A DNA stretch of 56,363 nt from Hyphomicrobiaceae bacterium (GTDB taxonomy: Bacteria > Pseudomonadota > Alphaproteobacteria > Rhizobiales > Hyphomicrobiaceae). Position numbers and translations under genes: made by a program. Location: positions 1 through 56,363 of the forward strand of contig PKEY01000033.1 in the NCBI GenBank assembly GCA_002919265.1, given 5' to 3'. The notes under the pieces were generated by a model, which worked only from the letters and a program-made list of their open reading frames with translations, had not been told where the DNA came from and did not search any database. Each line of letters begins with the position of its first letter. Position 1 is the stretch's first letter. Positions 28,860-40,210 of the stretch are shown here, in pieces.

Positions 28860-29672
28860 TCAGTTTTCGGAAGCCCTGGGCTGCGCGTTCAGCTCGCGCA
28901 GTTTCTCTGCGGTCTCATCATCCGCCGGGAAGAAGGCTTCGATCGCAAGCTCCGCCAGCGTGACATCAATGGGCGTGCCAAAGACGGTCGTCGTACTGAA
29001 CAAAGACAGCACGCCAACATTGCTGCGCAGCCGAAGCGGTGTCACGACGCCATCGGATGGCCATTCGGTTGCCGGGCACCGTTCGGAGTTGCCTCTGTAC
29101 GAAGACAGTTCACGGTGCAGCTTGATCAAAACCGGGTCTGCACTTGCGTCAATCTGTTGGCGCAGGCGGGTCAAAATGTGATGGCGCCATTCGGCGTAGT
29201 TTTCGATGCGCGAAGCAAGCCCGCGGGGGTGCAGGCTGAGGCGTAGAACATTGACTGGCGGGGAGAGCAATTCTTCAGCGGTGCCTGCCATAAGGCGCGC
29301 GATCGGGTGATTGGCCGAAACAAGGTTCCAGTGCCGGTCGATGGCCAAAGCCGGATATGGCTCGTGCCCCGTAAGGATCAGCTCCACAGCCTTGCGCGCC
29401 TGGGCCAATGCCGCATCATCCAGTGAGCGTTGCGGGTAAACCGGCGCGTATCCCGCGGATAGCAGGATGGCATTGCGTTCTCGCAGCGGCACGGCCAGCT
29501 GATCGCAAAGATGCAGCACCATCTCGCGGCTCGGCCGCGCGCGGCCCGTTTCGATGAAGCTCAAGTGACGTGCTGAAACATCCGCGGCGAGCGCCAGATC
29601 AAGCTGGCTCATGCGCCGCCGGTGGCGCCACTCCCGCAAATGCTGGCCGAACGATGAAGCCGCGATGGTCAT
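28860..29672 (-). CDS. XRE-family regulator with MmyB-like ligand-binding domain
   Basis: 270-residue transcription factor. Residues 8-65 are a lambda-Cro/XRE helix-turn-helix (HLREWRHRRRMSQLDLALAA; ARHLSFIETGRARPS), and residues about 100-260 match the MmyB-like, PAS-related domain (YPALAIDRHWNLVSANHPIA; LRLSLHPRGLASRIENYAEW; RLRSNVGVLSLFSTTTVFGTP) thought to bind lipidic or small hydrophobic ligands. It is transcribed away from the membrane-protein/monooxygenase pair, with two similar palindromes in between, so it probably controls that pair and itself. Its end abuts tauC on the opposite strand. Confidence 0.9.
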   Translation of the reverse strand: MTIAASSFGQHLREWRHRRRMSQLDLALAADVSARHLSFIETGRARPSREMVLHLCDQLAVPLRERNAILLSAGYAPVYPQRSLDDAALAQARKAVELILTGHEPYPALAIDRHWNLVSANHPIARLMAGTAEELLSPPVNVLRLSLHPRGLASRIENYAEWRHHILTRLRQQIDASADPVLIKLHRELSSYRGNSERCPATEWPSDGVVTPLRLRSNVGVLSLFSTTTVFGTPIDVTLAELAIEAFFPADDETAEKLRELNAQPRASEN

Positions 29673-29709
29673 CGAAAAGGATTAGCGCGGTCGCGGCGCG
29701 TCTCCAATG

Positions 29710-29751
29710 ACCTCCGAGGTAATTGCGATGCTTCCCGTGCACTTCCTAGGT
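29710..29751. promoter_or_regulatory. Two similar palindromic sites in the XRE/membrane-protein divergent region
   Basis: ACCTCCGAGGT (29710-29720) is a perfect palindrome around a central C. ACTTCCTAGGT (29741-29751) is a close variant. Each is followed by TTGCG (after AA in the first copy). The starts are 31 bp apart, about three helical turns, placing them on one face of the DNA. They lie 38 bp from the regulator's start and 47 bp from the membrane-protein start, as expected for operators of the XRE protein. Confidence 0.55.
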
Positions 29752-29798
29752 TGCGCGACACGGCTTCCGCCGGCGTTTCAACTTTTGAAGGGGCACCC

Positions 29799-30200
29799 AT
29801 GCTTCGGACCATCACCTCGTTGTCGCTCCGCCAGATCCTGCTTCTCGATGCCATCGCGACCGGCATCACCGCCGTCTTGCTCGTAGCGGCCGCCGAGCTT
29901 CTTTCGGGCCCGCTCGGGCTTCCTGAAATCCTATTACGTGAAGCCGGCCTCATTCTCGTGCCTTTCGTGGCACTGGTCGGCTGGACAGCGTCTCGTCAGA
30001 TTCCGGCAATCGGGGCCGTTCGCACCATCATCTCGGGCAACGTCCTTTGGGTGGTGGCCAGCTTGTTGCTGCTGGTGTCCGGGTACGTTGCGCCGACGCT
30101 GGCAGGATACGTCCTGGTCGCTGCTCAGGCGATCGTGGTGGGGTTCTTCGCCGAATTGCAGCTGATCGCGCTTCGACGCACGCGGGCGATCACGGCTTGA
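29799..30200 (+). CDS. Small four-helix membrane protein, unknown function
   Basis: 133 residues, almost entirely hydrophobic, with four predicted membrane segments (about 12-32, 45-62, 72-93, 97-118) and short polar loops, ending in a basic tail (ALRRTRAITA). I do not recognise a named family. The ATG at 29799 follows GAAGGGG by 5 nt. It is first in a two-gene unit with the ABM monooxygenase (24 bp apart) and divergent from the XRE/MmyB regulator, which suggests a stress- or ligand-induced membrane function. Confidence 0.8.
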   Translation: MLRTITSLSLRQILLLDAIATGITAVLLVAAAELLSGPLGLPEILLREAGLILVPFVALVGWTASRQIPAIGAVRTIISGNVLWVVASLLLLVSGYVAPTLAGYVLVAAQAIVVGFFAELQLIALRRTRAITA

Positions 30201-30224
30201 GGCAACATGTTTGGAGAAACTGCC

Positions 30225-30608
30225 ATGTCCTCGACCGCAGATACCCGCTCACAGCCAGCCAGTCACACAAGGTCCGAGCCGATCTCCGCTGTAGTCGTCC
30301 TTCACGTCAAGCCGGGGTGCGAGGCGGAGTTCCTGAGCTTGCTGACACCGGTGCTCGATGCCATGCGGCACGAGCCGACGTTCATCAACGCAACCCTGCA
30401 CCGGAACCCTGACGATCCGACCCGCTTCATGATCCATGAAACCTGGGCTGATCGGCAGGACCTCATCGAGGTTCAAATTCCGCGGCCGTATCGCCGGGCC
30501 TATCTCGATCGACTGCCTGCGATCCTGCGTGATCAGCGCCAGATCACGGTCTGGCAGCCGATGCGCTCCGACTTTGCGTTCGCAAAGAATTACGACCGGC
30601 AAGAGTAG
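30225..30608 (+). CDS. ABM-domain quinol monooxygenase-like protein
   Basis: 127 residues with one antibiotic-biosynthesis-monooxygenase (dimeric ferredoxin-like) domain: AVVVLHVKPGCEAEFLSLLT, FINATLHRNPDDPTRFMIHETWAD, and YRRAYLDRLPAIL. Family members (YgiN, ActVA-Orf6) act on quinols or polyketides without a bound metal or flavin; others bind haem. The substrate here is unknown. The ATG at 30225 follows TGGAGAA by 6 nt. Second gene of the unit divergent from the XRE regulator. Confidence 0.85.
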   Translation: MSSTADTRSQPASHTRSEPISAVVVLHVKPGCEAEFLSLLTPVLDAMRHEPTFINATLHRNPDDPTRFMIHETWADRQDLIEVQIPRPYRRAYLDRLPAILRDQRQITVWQPMRSDFAFAKNYDRQE

Positions 30609-30634
30609 GAGAAGCCGCTTCGGAACAAGGAATG

Positions 30635-30655
30635 GCCAGCGCCTTAGCCGCTGGC
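30635..30655. terminator. Shared hairpin between converging genes
   Basis: GCCAGCG (30635-30641) and CGCTGGC (30649-30655) form a perfect 7-bp stem with a 7-nt loop, followed by TTTC on the plus strand. It sits between the monooxygenase (ends 30608, plus) and gdhA (ends 30666, minus), where a bidirectional terminator is expected. The T-tract is short. Confidence 0.55.
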
Positions 30656-30665
30656 TTTCACTGCA

Positions 30666-32159
<1,494 letters not shown>

Positions 32160-32203
32160 TTAGCGCATTGACCGTTTTCTGAGCAAGGGCGCCTCATCAT
32201 CGG

Positions 32204-32231
32204 GCTGCGGCGTCGGATCATTAGCCGCAGC
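32204..32231 (-). terminator. Hairpin downstream of the peptide-type ABC operon
   Basis: GCTGCGGC (32204-32211) and GCCGCAGC (32224-32231) form a perfect 8-bp stem with a 12-nt loop, starting 29 nt past the stop of the last permease gene on the minus strand. No T-run follows, so it may be a 3'-end stabiliser or part of factor-dependent termination. A second, shorter stem (CTTGATC/GATCAAG, 32266-32283) overlaps the last codons of the permease. Confidence 0.5.
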
Positions 32232-32259
32232 ATTGGGCAGCATGCCTATCATTCGATCA

Positions 32260-33159
32260 TCAAAGCTTGATCTTTGGATCAAGCCAGTCTCTGAGCGAGT
32301 CGCCGAAAAGATTGAATGCGAAGACGGCGAGGCTGATAGCAAGGCCCGGGAAGATGATCATCCAGGGCGCTTCCTGATAGAATTCCTGCGAAGCGCCCGA
32401 CAGCATGAGGCCCCAAGCCGGGGTCGGCTCCGTCACACCCAATCCGAGGAACGAGAGAGAAGCCTCGAGCAGAATGGCCTGCGCGATAAAGGCCGTGAAC
32501 ATGATGAGGAACGGCGCCACGACGTTCGGCGCGATGTGCCGGAAGATGATGCGGGCGTGGCTGTAGCCAGCTGCGCGAGCCGCATCCACGTATGGCATCT
32601 CACGGATTGCGAGCGCGGCGGAGCGCACGACGCGTGACACCTTAGGGATCATCGGGATGGCGATGGCGATGATAAGATTGATGTCCAATCCAGCCACCGG
32701 CCACTTCCCCAGCACGGCCACAACAGCCAGCGCTAGCACGATGATCGGGAACGACAGAAGGATGTCCATGAACCGCTGGATCACCATGTCGATTCGGCCG
32801 CCGAAATAGGCCGACACGACGCCAATCACGGCACCAATCCCCGAACCAAGTAGTGAGGACAAGAAACCGACCGCGAGTGCCGTCCGCGCGCCATAAATGA
32901 TGCGTGAGAACACGTCGCGGCCGAACGCGTCGGTCCCCATCCAGTGCTCCCAGGACGGCGGCGCGAGCATCGCGCCGTAATCGATCTCCAGCGGATCATA
33001 CGGTGCCACGTACTCCGCAAAGATGCCGGCGATGAAGAGAACGATGATGAACACCAGCCCCGCCGCGCCGAGCGGCTGGGTTATGGCGAACTGCAGCACC
33101 GGGTGCCGCTTCTTTGGCACCGTGTAGGTGATTTTCGGTGTCTCTTCCGCGATAGCCAT
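32260..33159 (-). CDS. Peptide-type ABC transporter permease (DppC/OppC family)
   Basis: 299-residue inner-membrane permease with a family N-terminal segment (one helix around residues 27-50) and five further helices. The OppC-family motifs are clear: MGTDAFGRDVFSRIIYGARTAL, and the coupling motif AARAAGYSHARIIFRHIAPNV. Its ATG follows the DppB-type stop by 1 bp, so translation is tightly linked. The C-terminus DWLDPKIKL is canonical for the family, showing that the gene is complete. Confidence 0.92.
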   Translation of the reverse strand: MAIAEETPKITYTVPKKRHPVLQFAITQPLGAAGLVFIIVLFIAGIFAEYVAPYDPLEIDYGAMLAPPSWEHWMGTDAFGRDVFSRIIYGARTALAVGFLSSLLGSGIGAVIGVVSAYFGGRIDMVIQRFMDILLSFPIIVLALAVVAVLGKWPVAGLDINLIIAIAIPMIPKVSRVVRSAALAIREMPYVDAARAAGYSHARIIFRHIAPNVVAPFLIMFTAFIAQAILLEASLSFLGLGVTEPTPAWGLMLSGASQEFYQEAPWMIIFPGLAISLAVFAFNLFGDSLRDWLDPKIKL

Positions 33160-33160
33160 A

Positions 33161-34114
33161 TCAGCGGTACCGGATGCGTGGATCGAGCGCTGCGTAGAGC
33201 AGGTCGACGATGAAATTGACGATGATGAAGAATGTGGCCACGAGCATTACGAGCGCCTGGACCATCGTGTAGTCGTTGCGCGTGACCGTCTCCACGAACA
33301 GCTTGCCGATGCCGTTCAGGTTGAAGACCTGCTCTGTCACCACAAGACCGCCGATGAGGAAGGCAAACTCGAGCCCGATGACCGTGACGACCGGCAGCAT
33401 CGCATTGCGCATGGCGTGCCGCGTAACGACAAGGCGCTCAAACACACCCTTCGCCCGAGCGGTGCGGATATAGTCCTCTTGCAGCACCTCAAGCACGGTG
33501 GAGCGCGTCATGCGCGTCGCCACGGCTGAATAGCGATACCCCACCGCAAGCGCAGGCCAGATGAGCTGCGAAAGATTATGCCAGGGATCGACGTAAATCG
33601 GCGTAAATGTGAGCGGCGGGATCCAGTTGAAAAACAGGAGCAGGCTTAGGATCATCAGCATGCCGAGCCAGAAGGACGGCACTGCGAGCCCCGCGATGGC
33701 GAAGACCTGGATAATGCGGTCAACCCAGGTGTCCTTGAATAGTGCAGCGAGCGTACCCAGCGGAATGGCGATAGCCGTTGCCAGAATCGTGGCCATGATG
33801 GCCACCTGGAACGACAGCTGAAACCGGCTTGAAATTTCGTCCCACACTGGCCGCCCCGTCCACATGGACGTGCCGAGATCGCCGACGAGCAGGCCTCCCA
33901 TCCAGTCGATGAACTGCTGCCAGAGCGGCTTGTCGAGCCCAAGACGGGCGCGCTCCTGCGCCAGCACCTCCGGACTGACTTGTCCGCCGTCCATGAGATA
34001 GCGCATCTCGACGATGTCACCGGGCATCAGCCGCAGCAGCACAAACACCAGCACCGCTACGCCGAGCAGCGTCGGGATCATCAGAAGCAGACGGTTGATC
34101 GTGTAACGGAGCAT
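33161..34114 (-). CDS. Peptide-type ABC transporter permease (DppB/OppB family)
   Basis: 317-residue permease starting with the family helix (LRYTINRLLLMIPTLLGVAV) and GDIVEMRYLMDGG; the coupling motif is RTARAKGVFERLVVTRHAMRN, and the end VDLLYAALDPRIRYR is canonical. No Shine-Dalgarno sequence is visible before the ATG at 34114; instead a perfect palindrome GGTTCGAACC occupies 34123-34132. Translation may depend on the upstream binding-protein gene or on RNA structure. It forms the heterodimeric channel with the DppC-type protein. Confidence 0.92.
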   Translation of the reverse strand: MLRYTINRLLLMIPTLLGVAVLVFVLLRLMPGDIVEMRYLMDGGQVSPEVLAQERARLGLDKPLWQQFIDWMGGLLVGDLGTSMWTGRPVWDEISSRFQLSFQVAIMATILATAIAIPLGTLAALFKDTWVDRIIQVFAIAGLAVPSFWLGMLMILSLLLFFNWIPPLTFTPIYVDPWHNLSQLIWPALAVGYRYSAVATRMTRSTVLEVLQEDYIRTARAKGVFERLVVTRHAMRNAMLPVVTVIGLEFAFLIGGLVVTEQVFNLNGIGKLFVETVTRNDYTMVQALVMLVATFFIIVNFIVDLLYAALDPRIRYR

Positions 34115-34157
34115 CTGGAGCCGGTTCGAACCTCGGAATTGTCACACGAAGAAGCCG

Positions 34158-34196
34158 GAGCTGGGCAACCGAAGCGTAGTGCCGGCTGCCCAGCTC
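34158..34196 (-). repeat. Intercistronic stem-loop between binding-protein and permease genes
   Basis: GAGCTGGGCA (34158-34167) and TGCCCAGCTC (34187-34196) are exact 10-bp inverted repeats with a 19-nt loop, 11 nt after the binding-protein stop and 43 nt before the permease start. There is no T-run on the minus strand. The position suits a stem that protects the upstream mRNA from 3' exonucleases, raising binding protein over permease. Confidence 0.7.
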
Positions 34197-34207
34197 ACCA
34201 TCAGGCG

Positions 34208-35791
34208 TTACTGATCGAGCCAGACGTCCTGAAGATCCTGGTTCAGGTAGTGGCTCGGCGACATATGCCAGCCCTTGAGCTGCTTCCAGTTCACGATAAT
34301 GCGGTGCCACCACACGACCGGAATCGTGTAGGCCTCAGCCAGGGCATGGCGCTCGAACTCGCGCAGGATCTGCTTGCGCTTCTCGACGTCGAGCTCACCC
34401 TTCTGCTTGTCGTAGAGCTCATCCAGCTTGCGATCGTTGGCCCGGGAATAGTTGATGGGCGAGCGATCGGCTGAGATGTACTTGGCAAGCTGCAGGTTGG
34501 GGTCGTCCACCGCGTCGCAATGGAAGTCGAGCCCGGCCTCATAATTCCCGTTTCTCAGGTTCGAGATATAGGCCGCCGTTTCGGGCTGCTCGTGCTCCGT
34601 GGTGACGCCAATCTGCCGCCACTGATCGATCAGAAAGACGCCGACCGGGGTGTACGGCATCGCCACATTCCGGTTCATCAGCTTGAACTTGAGGTTCGAC
34701 ACGCCAGCTTCCGCCAGGAGCTTCTTGGCCTCCTCGCGTGCCGCCTTGATGTCGCGTCCGAAGCCCGGAATTTCCTCCAGCTCCTTGTCCGTCGCTGCGA
34801 GCTCGTACCCCGGTCGCAGCACGCCGCCGACATGGCGCACGAGTGCAATCTTGGACAGCGCCTCCGCGCCCTTCCACCGATCGATCGCCAGCGACAACGC
34901 CCTGCGCACGCGCGCATCGTCGAACGGCTTTTTCTCGGTGTTGAACGTCACGACGAGGCTGCAAATCCAGGGACTCTCCAGCACCTCCACCTTGTCGCCC
35001 AGCGCAGCAACGAGCTTGTCGCGATCAGCGGGTGAGTGGCCGCGGAACTCTGTGAGCACCTCGCCGGCCTGCAGCGCATTCACGCGAGCCGCCGTGCTGG
35101 TGATGAAGATGGCGCGATAACGGTCGAGATACGGCCGATCAGGCACATGATAATCCTCGAACCGCTCGCCAACCCAGTGCGAGCCCGCCGCGTGCTCGAC
35201 GAACTTGAAGGGACCGGTGCCCAGAATGTTGCGTTCCGGAAATTTCGGATCTTCCTTCAGCTTCGCCGCGCTGTAGATGCAGTCCCACGGCGAGGCGAAG
35301 TTGGTCAGCATCGACGCGTTTGGCGCCTTCAGCTTGAAGACGACCGTGTACTCGTCAGGCGTCTCGATGGACTCGATGTCCTCGTACGCTGCCTTGCGGA
35401 TCGACCGCGCGCCGCCCTGTGGATTGCGGATGCGCTCGTAAGAGGCCTTGACGTCCTCCGATGTCATCGGAGTCCCGTCGTGGAATTTCACGTTCTTCTT
35501 GAGCTTGAACGTGTAGGTGAGGCCGTCCGCTGACTGCTCCCAAGACTCCGCCAGATCACCCACCACCTTCGGGTAGTTCGCGGGATCGAATTTGAGCAGC
35601 GTATTGTAGTGGGGTCTTACCGGATGGATGAACGCGAACGATGTCGCCGCGTGGCAGTCGTAATCCGGTGGCTCGGCACTAACGGCAAATCTCAGTTCAC
35701 CGCCCTTCTTCGGTGTTTGCGCGTCCGCTCCGGCGGGCAAAAGCGCAACTGCCGCAGTCAGTGCTGCGGATAGTGCCAATCGACTAAACAT
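34208..35791 (-). CDS. Peptide-type ABC transporter substrate-binding protein (family 5)
   Basis: 527-residue periplasmic binding protein of the DppA/OppA family. Signal peptide MFSRLALSAALTAAVALLPAGADA; then KKGGELRFAVSAEPPDYDCH, LAESWEQSADGLTYTFKLKK, VKFHDGTPMTSEDVKASYER, GTGPFKFVEH and NTEKKPFDDARVRRALSLAI, all hallmark segments of SBP family 5. The ATG at 35791 follows GGAGGAAG by 2-3 nt. Substrate could be a di- or oligopeptide, nickel complex, glutathione or another solute; sequence alone does not settle this. It lies 40 bp behind the fused ATPase gene. Confidence 0.92.
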   Translation of the reverse strand: MFSRLALSAALTAAVALLPAGADAQTPKKGGELRFAVSAEPPDYDCHAATSFAFIHPVRPHYNTLLKFDPANYPKVVGDLAESWEQSADGLTYTFKLKKNVKFHDGTPMTSEDVKASYERIRNPQGGARSIRKAAYEDIESIETPDEYTVVFKLKAPNASMLTNFASPWDCIYSAAKLKEDPKFPERNILGTGPFKFVEHAAGSHWVGERFEDYHVPDRPYLDRYRAIFITSTAARVNALQAGEVLTEFRGHSPADRDKLVAALGDKVEVLESPWICSLVVTFNTEKKPFDDARVRRALSLAIDRWKGAEALSKIALVRHVGGVLRPGYELAATDKELEEIPGFGRDIKAAREEAKKLLAEAGVSNLKFKLMNRNVAMPYTPVGVFLIDQWRQIGVTTEHEQPETAAYISNLRNGNYEAGLDFHCDAVDDPNLQLAKYISADRSPINYSRANDRKLDELYDKQKGELDVEKRKQILREFERHALAEAYTIPVVWWHRIIVNWKQLKGWHMSPSHYLNQDLQDVWLDQ

Positions 35792-35831
35792 CACTTCCTC
35801 CCAGCCTTGTGAGTGTTTTGGTCCGCATCCT

Positions 35832-37919
<2,088 letters not shown>

Positions 37920-38456
37920 AGTTGAACCGGACCCGGCCGCTTCGCGCAGCGGCTCTCCCAAGCCTGAGTGAAGGAAACAAGATCGTAGCTCGGACGTTCG
38001 CGTCGAACGCAAAAGTCAGTACGACTGGCCATTACGCCTTTCGATGTGGCGCGCACTTGCGTACCCGCCATCCTCCCGAATTTTGGGCAGGAGCTTTGTG
38101 ACGGCACCGATACGTCAAGCGCCCGGCGCCACTCCGCCCTCTTTCGATATCCTCTCGTTTTCACAAGAGGTTTTGCGTACCGAGGCATCAATAGCGCCCC
38201 ATCGCCGATCCGGCAACCCACCGGGGCGTGTACTTAAGGCGTAGTTGCAGAAAGTCAGCATCGTCCCGGTCTGCAGTCTGACTGACGTCCGTCTCGGGTT
38301 GACATTCTGACAGCGGCTCAATCGAAGCCATCAACCTCCACGAATGCCACCTGTTTCCTGCGGAACAGCCGAAGAGCCGCCGACCTGCTTTTCGTGGGCC
38401 CATCAAGTTTGGCGCCGGCCAGACACATCAAAGATCATGAGACGCAGGAAAAACCA
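37920..38456. other. Divergent intergenic region, no gene seen
   Basis: About 540 bp separate the fused ATPase gene from the homocysteine methyltransferase gene. It must hold both promoters. I see a TTGACA at 38298-38303 without a convincing -10, an inverted repeat CGCCCC/GGGGCG (38195-38200 with 38223-38228), and no match I can recognise to a SAM, SAH or cobalamin riboswitch. Short frames here lack coding character. Confidence 0.5.
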
Positions 38457-39413
38457 ATGTCTAAAAGCTACAGCAATCGCCTGCCGCAGCTTGACGGCGG
38501 CTTGTTCCTCACCGACGGCGGCATCGAGACGACGCTGATTTTCCTCGACGGCATCGATCTCCCCTATTTCGCCGCGTTCGACCTGATGAAGACGGAAGAT
38601 GGCCGGGCCGCCCTTACTCGCTACTACGAGAGGTACATAGCCATCGCCCTTTCCGACGGAACGGGCTTCATCTTCGAAAGTCCGACTTGGCGCGCGAGCT
38701 CCGATTGGGGTGCGCTCCTCGGTTATTCCCGAGACGACATCGCGGCCGTGAACCGGGACGCCATCGCGCTCATGCGCGAGCTGCAAGCGAAGCACGATGC
38801 TTCAAGGCTTTCCATGGTGGTGAGCGGCTGCGTGGGCCCACGGGGCGACGGTTATGACCCCGGCCAGATGATGTCCCCTGACGAGGCGGAGAGCTATCAC
38901 ACGCACCAGATTGGCGCCTTTGCCGACGCGAAGGCCGACATGGTGACGGCCATCACCATGACCAACGCCAACGAGGCCATTGGCATTACGCGCGCCGCCA
39001 TGAAGGCAGGCATGCCGGTCGCCATCTCGTTCACGACGGAAACGGATGGCCGCCTGCCGACAGGCCAGAGCCTCGCAGATGCGATTGCCGAGGTGGATGA
39101 GGCCACTGGGGCGGGGCCGGTCTACTACATGATTAACTGCGCTCACCCCAATCACTTCATGAGCGCGCTTCCGGCCGGCGAGAACTGGACGAAGCGGGTT
39201 CGCGGCCTCCGCTGCAACGCGTCGAAGCGCAGCCACCAGGAGCTCAACGACTCACCCGACCTCGATGCGGGCGATCCGATTGAGCTGGGCTCGCAGTATC
39301 GCGAGCTGCTGCAGCGCCCCCCGCAGATCAACGTGCTGGGCGGCTGCTGCGGAACGGATCACCGCCACATTGCGTGTATCAGCCAGGCCTGCCGGAGCGC
39401 CCTTGCGGCCTGA
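38457..39413 (+). CDS. Homocysteine S-methyltransferase family protein
   Basis: 318-residue (beta/alpha)8 barrel of the Hcy-binding family. It begins DGGLFLTDGGIETTLIFLDG, and the zinc ligands are intact: MINCAHPNHF (Cys) and GGCCGTDHRHI (Cys-Cys) near the C-terminus. Members transfer a methyl group from S-methylmethionine, betaine or methyl-corrinoid to homocysteine or another thiol. No corrinoid domain is attached, so a MmuM-like or betaine-type reaction is likely; the donor is unknown. The ATG at 38457 follows AGGAA by 6 nt. Not in an operon with other methionine genes. Confidence 0.88.
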   Translation: MSKSYSNRLPQLDGGLFLTDGGIETTLIFLDGIDLPYFAAFDLMKTEDGRAALTRYYERYIAIALSDGTGFIFESPTWRASSDWGALLGYSRDDIAAVNRDAIALMRELQAKHDASRLSMVVSGCVGPRGDGYDPGQMMSPDEAESYHTHQIGAFADAKADMVTAITMTNANEAIGITRAAMKAGMPVAISFTTETDGRLPTGQSLADAIAEVDEATGAGPVYYMINCAHPNHFMSALPAGENWTKRVRGLRCNASKRSHQELNDSPDLDAGDPIELGSQYRELLQRPPQINVLGGCCGTDHRHIACISQACRSALAA

Positions 39414-39420
39414 ATGAGTT

Positions 39421-39484
39421 TCGCCCGGGGCCCGGTCCCCACCAGTCCCCCTTATGACCCTACCGGGCTCCGGGCGATCTTTCT
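39421..39484 (+). terminator. Long stem-loop with T-rich tail between methyltransferase and acetyltransferase genes
   Basis: TCGCCCGGGGCCCGGT (39421-39436) and ACCGGGCTCCGGGCGA (39462-39477) pair over 16 bp with a single G-T wobble and a 25-nt C-rich loop; TCTTTCT follows. It starts 7 nt after the methyltransferase stop. The acetyltransferase Shine-Dalgarno (GGAG, 39485-39488) comes immediately after, so the structure can act as terminator for the first gene, as a leader element for the second, or both. Confidence 0.7.
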
Positions 39485-39495
39485 GGAGACTACGA

Positions 39496-40080
39496 ATGAT
39501 CGCAAGTGGTTCAGCGCCATCGATCACGATTCGCCCTGCTCGGGCCGACGACGCTGATCGCCTTGCCGAGCTCGTAAATTGCGCGGAAGAAGGAATGCTC
39601 CTTTATCTCTCGGGCAAACTTGCGAGCGCCGGGAAGTCAGGCGAGCACACAGGGCCGGATGAAGGCAGCTCCTTGTTGGGAAACGCATCCATCATTGAAG
39701 TCGATGGCAAAGCTGTCGGCTGCCTCATCGGCTACGAGATTCCTGACCGGCCCGAGCCGATGGCCGAGTACATGCCAATCGTGTTCGCGCCAGTGCAAGA
39801 GTTGGCCAATCTCGCGCCGTCGACTTGGTGCGTGAGTGTGCTTGCTGTTCTGCCGGACTATCGCGGAAATGGTCTTGGCTCGCAGCTGCTTCGTGTGGCC
39901 GAAGAAAACGGCCGCAGATGCGGCAAAAGGGGCATGAGTGCCATCGTTTCCGATACCAATATCGGTGCGCGCTGCGTCTTCGAACGATGCGGTTATCGTG
40001 AGACAGCTCGGCGGGAGATGGTCAAAGAGGGTTGGACCAATCCCGGGCGTGAGTGGATATTGCTGACGAAGCCGCTCTGA
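39496..40080 (+). CDS. GNAT family N-acetyltransferase
   Basis: 194 residues with the acetyl-CoA-binding core: SVLAVLPDYRGNGLGSQLL is motif A (R/Q-x-x-G-x-G/A as R-G-N-G-L-G), followed by NIGARCVFERCGYRE, the motif B helix. The N-terminal part (ITIRPARADDADRLAELVNC) is the usual first strand and helix. The acceptor is unknown. The ATG at 39496 follows GGAG by 7 nt. Overall length and order are normal for the family. Confidence 0.88.
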   Translation: MIASGSAPSITIRPARADDADRLAELVNCAEEGMLLYLSGKLASAGKSGEHTGPDEGSSLLGNASIIEVDGKAVGCLIGYEIPDRPEPMAEYMPIVFAPVQELANLAPSTWCVSVLAVLPDYRGNGLGSQLLRVAEENGRRCGKRGMSAIVSDTNIGARCVFERCGYRETARREMVKEGWTNPGREWILLTKPL

Positions 40081-40170
40081 CCCCGCTGCAGCAATTTCGG
40101 TACACAGAATGCCGCTCTTCGCGCTGCTCGCTGCGAAATCGCCGTCAGTACTCAGATAAAGATAAAAGAA

Positions 40171-40201
40171 GGCGCTGTTGCACGAAAATGCAATCAGCGC
40201 C
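40171..40201 (-). terminator. Rho-independent terminator of the tungstate transporter operon
   Basis: On the minus strand GGCGCTG-A-TTGCA pairs with TGCAA-CAGCGCC (12 bp with one bulged A; loop TTTTCG) and is followed by TTCTTTTATCTTTAT. It begins 10 nt after the tupA stop. Strong example of an intrinsic terminator. Confidence 0.9.
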
Positions 40202-40210
40202 CTTACTCAA

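Noticed and set aside
34123-34132. GGTTCGAACC resembling a tRNA T-loop
   Set aside because: No acceptor, D or anticodon stem can be placed around it; it is treated as a palindrome only.
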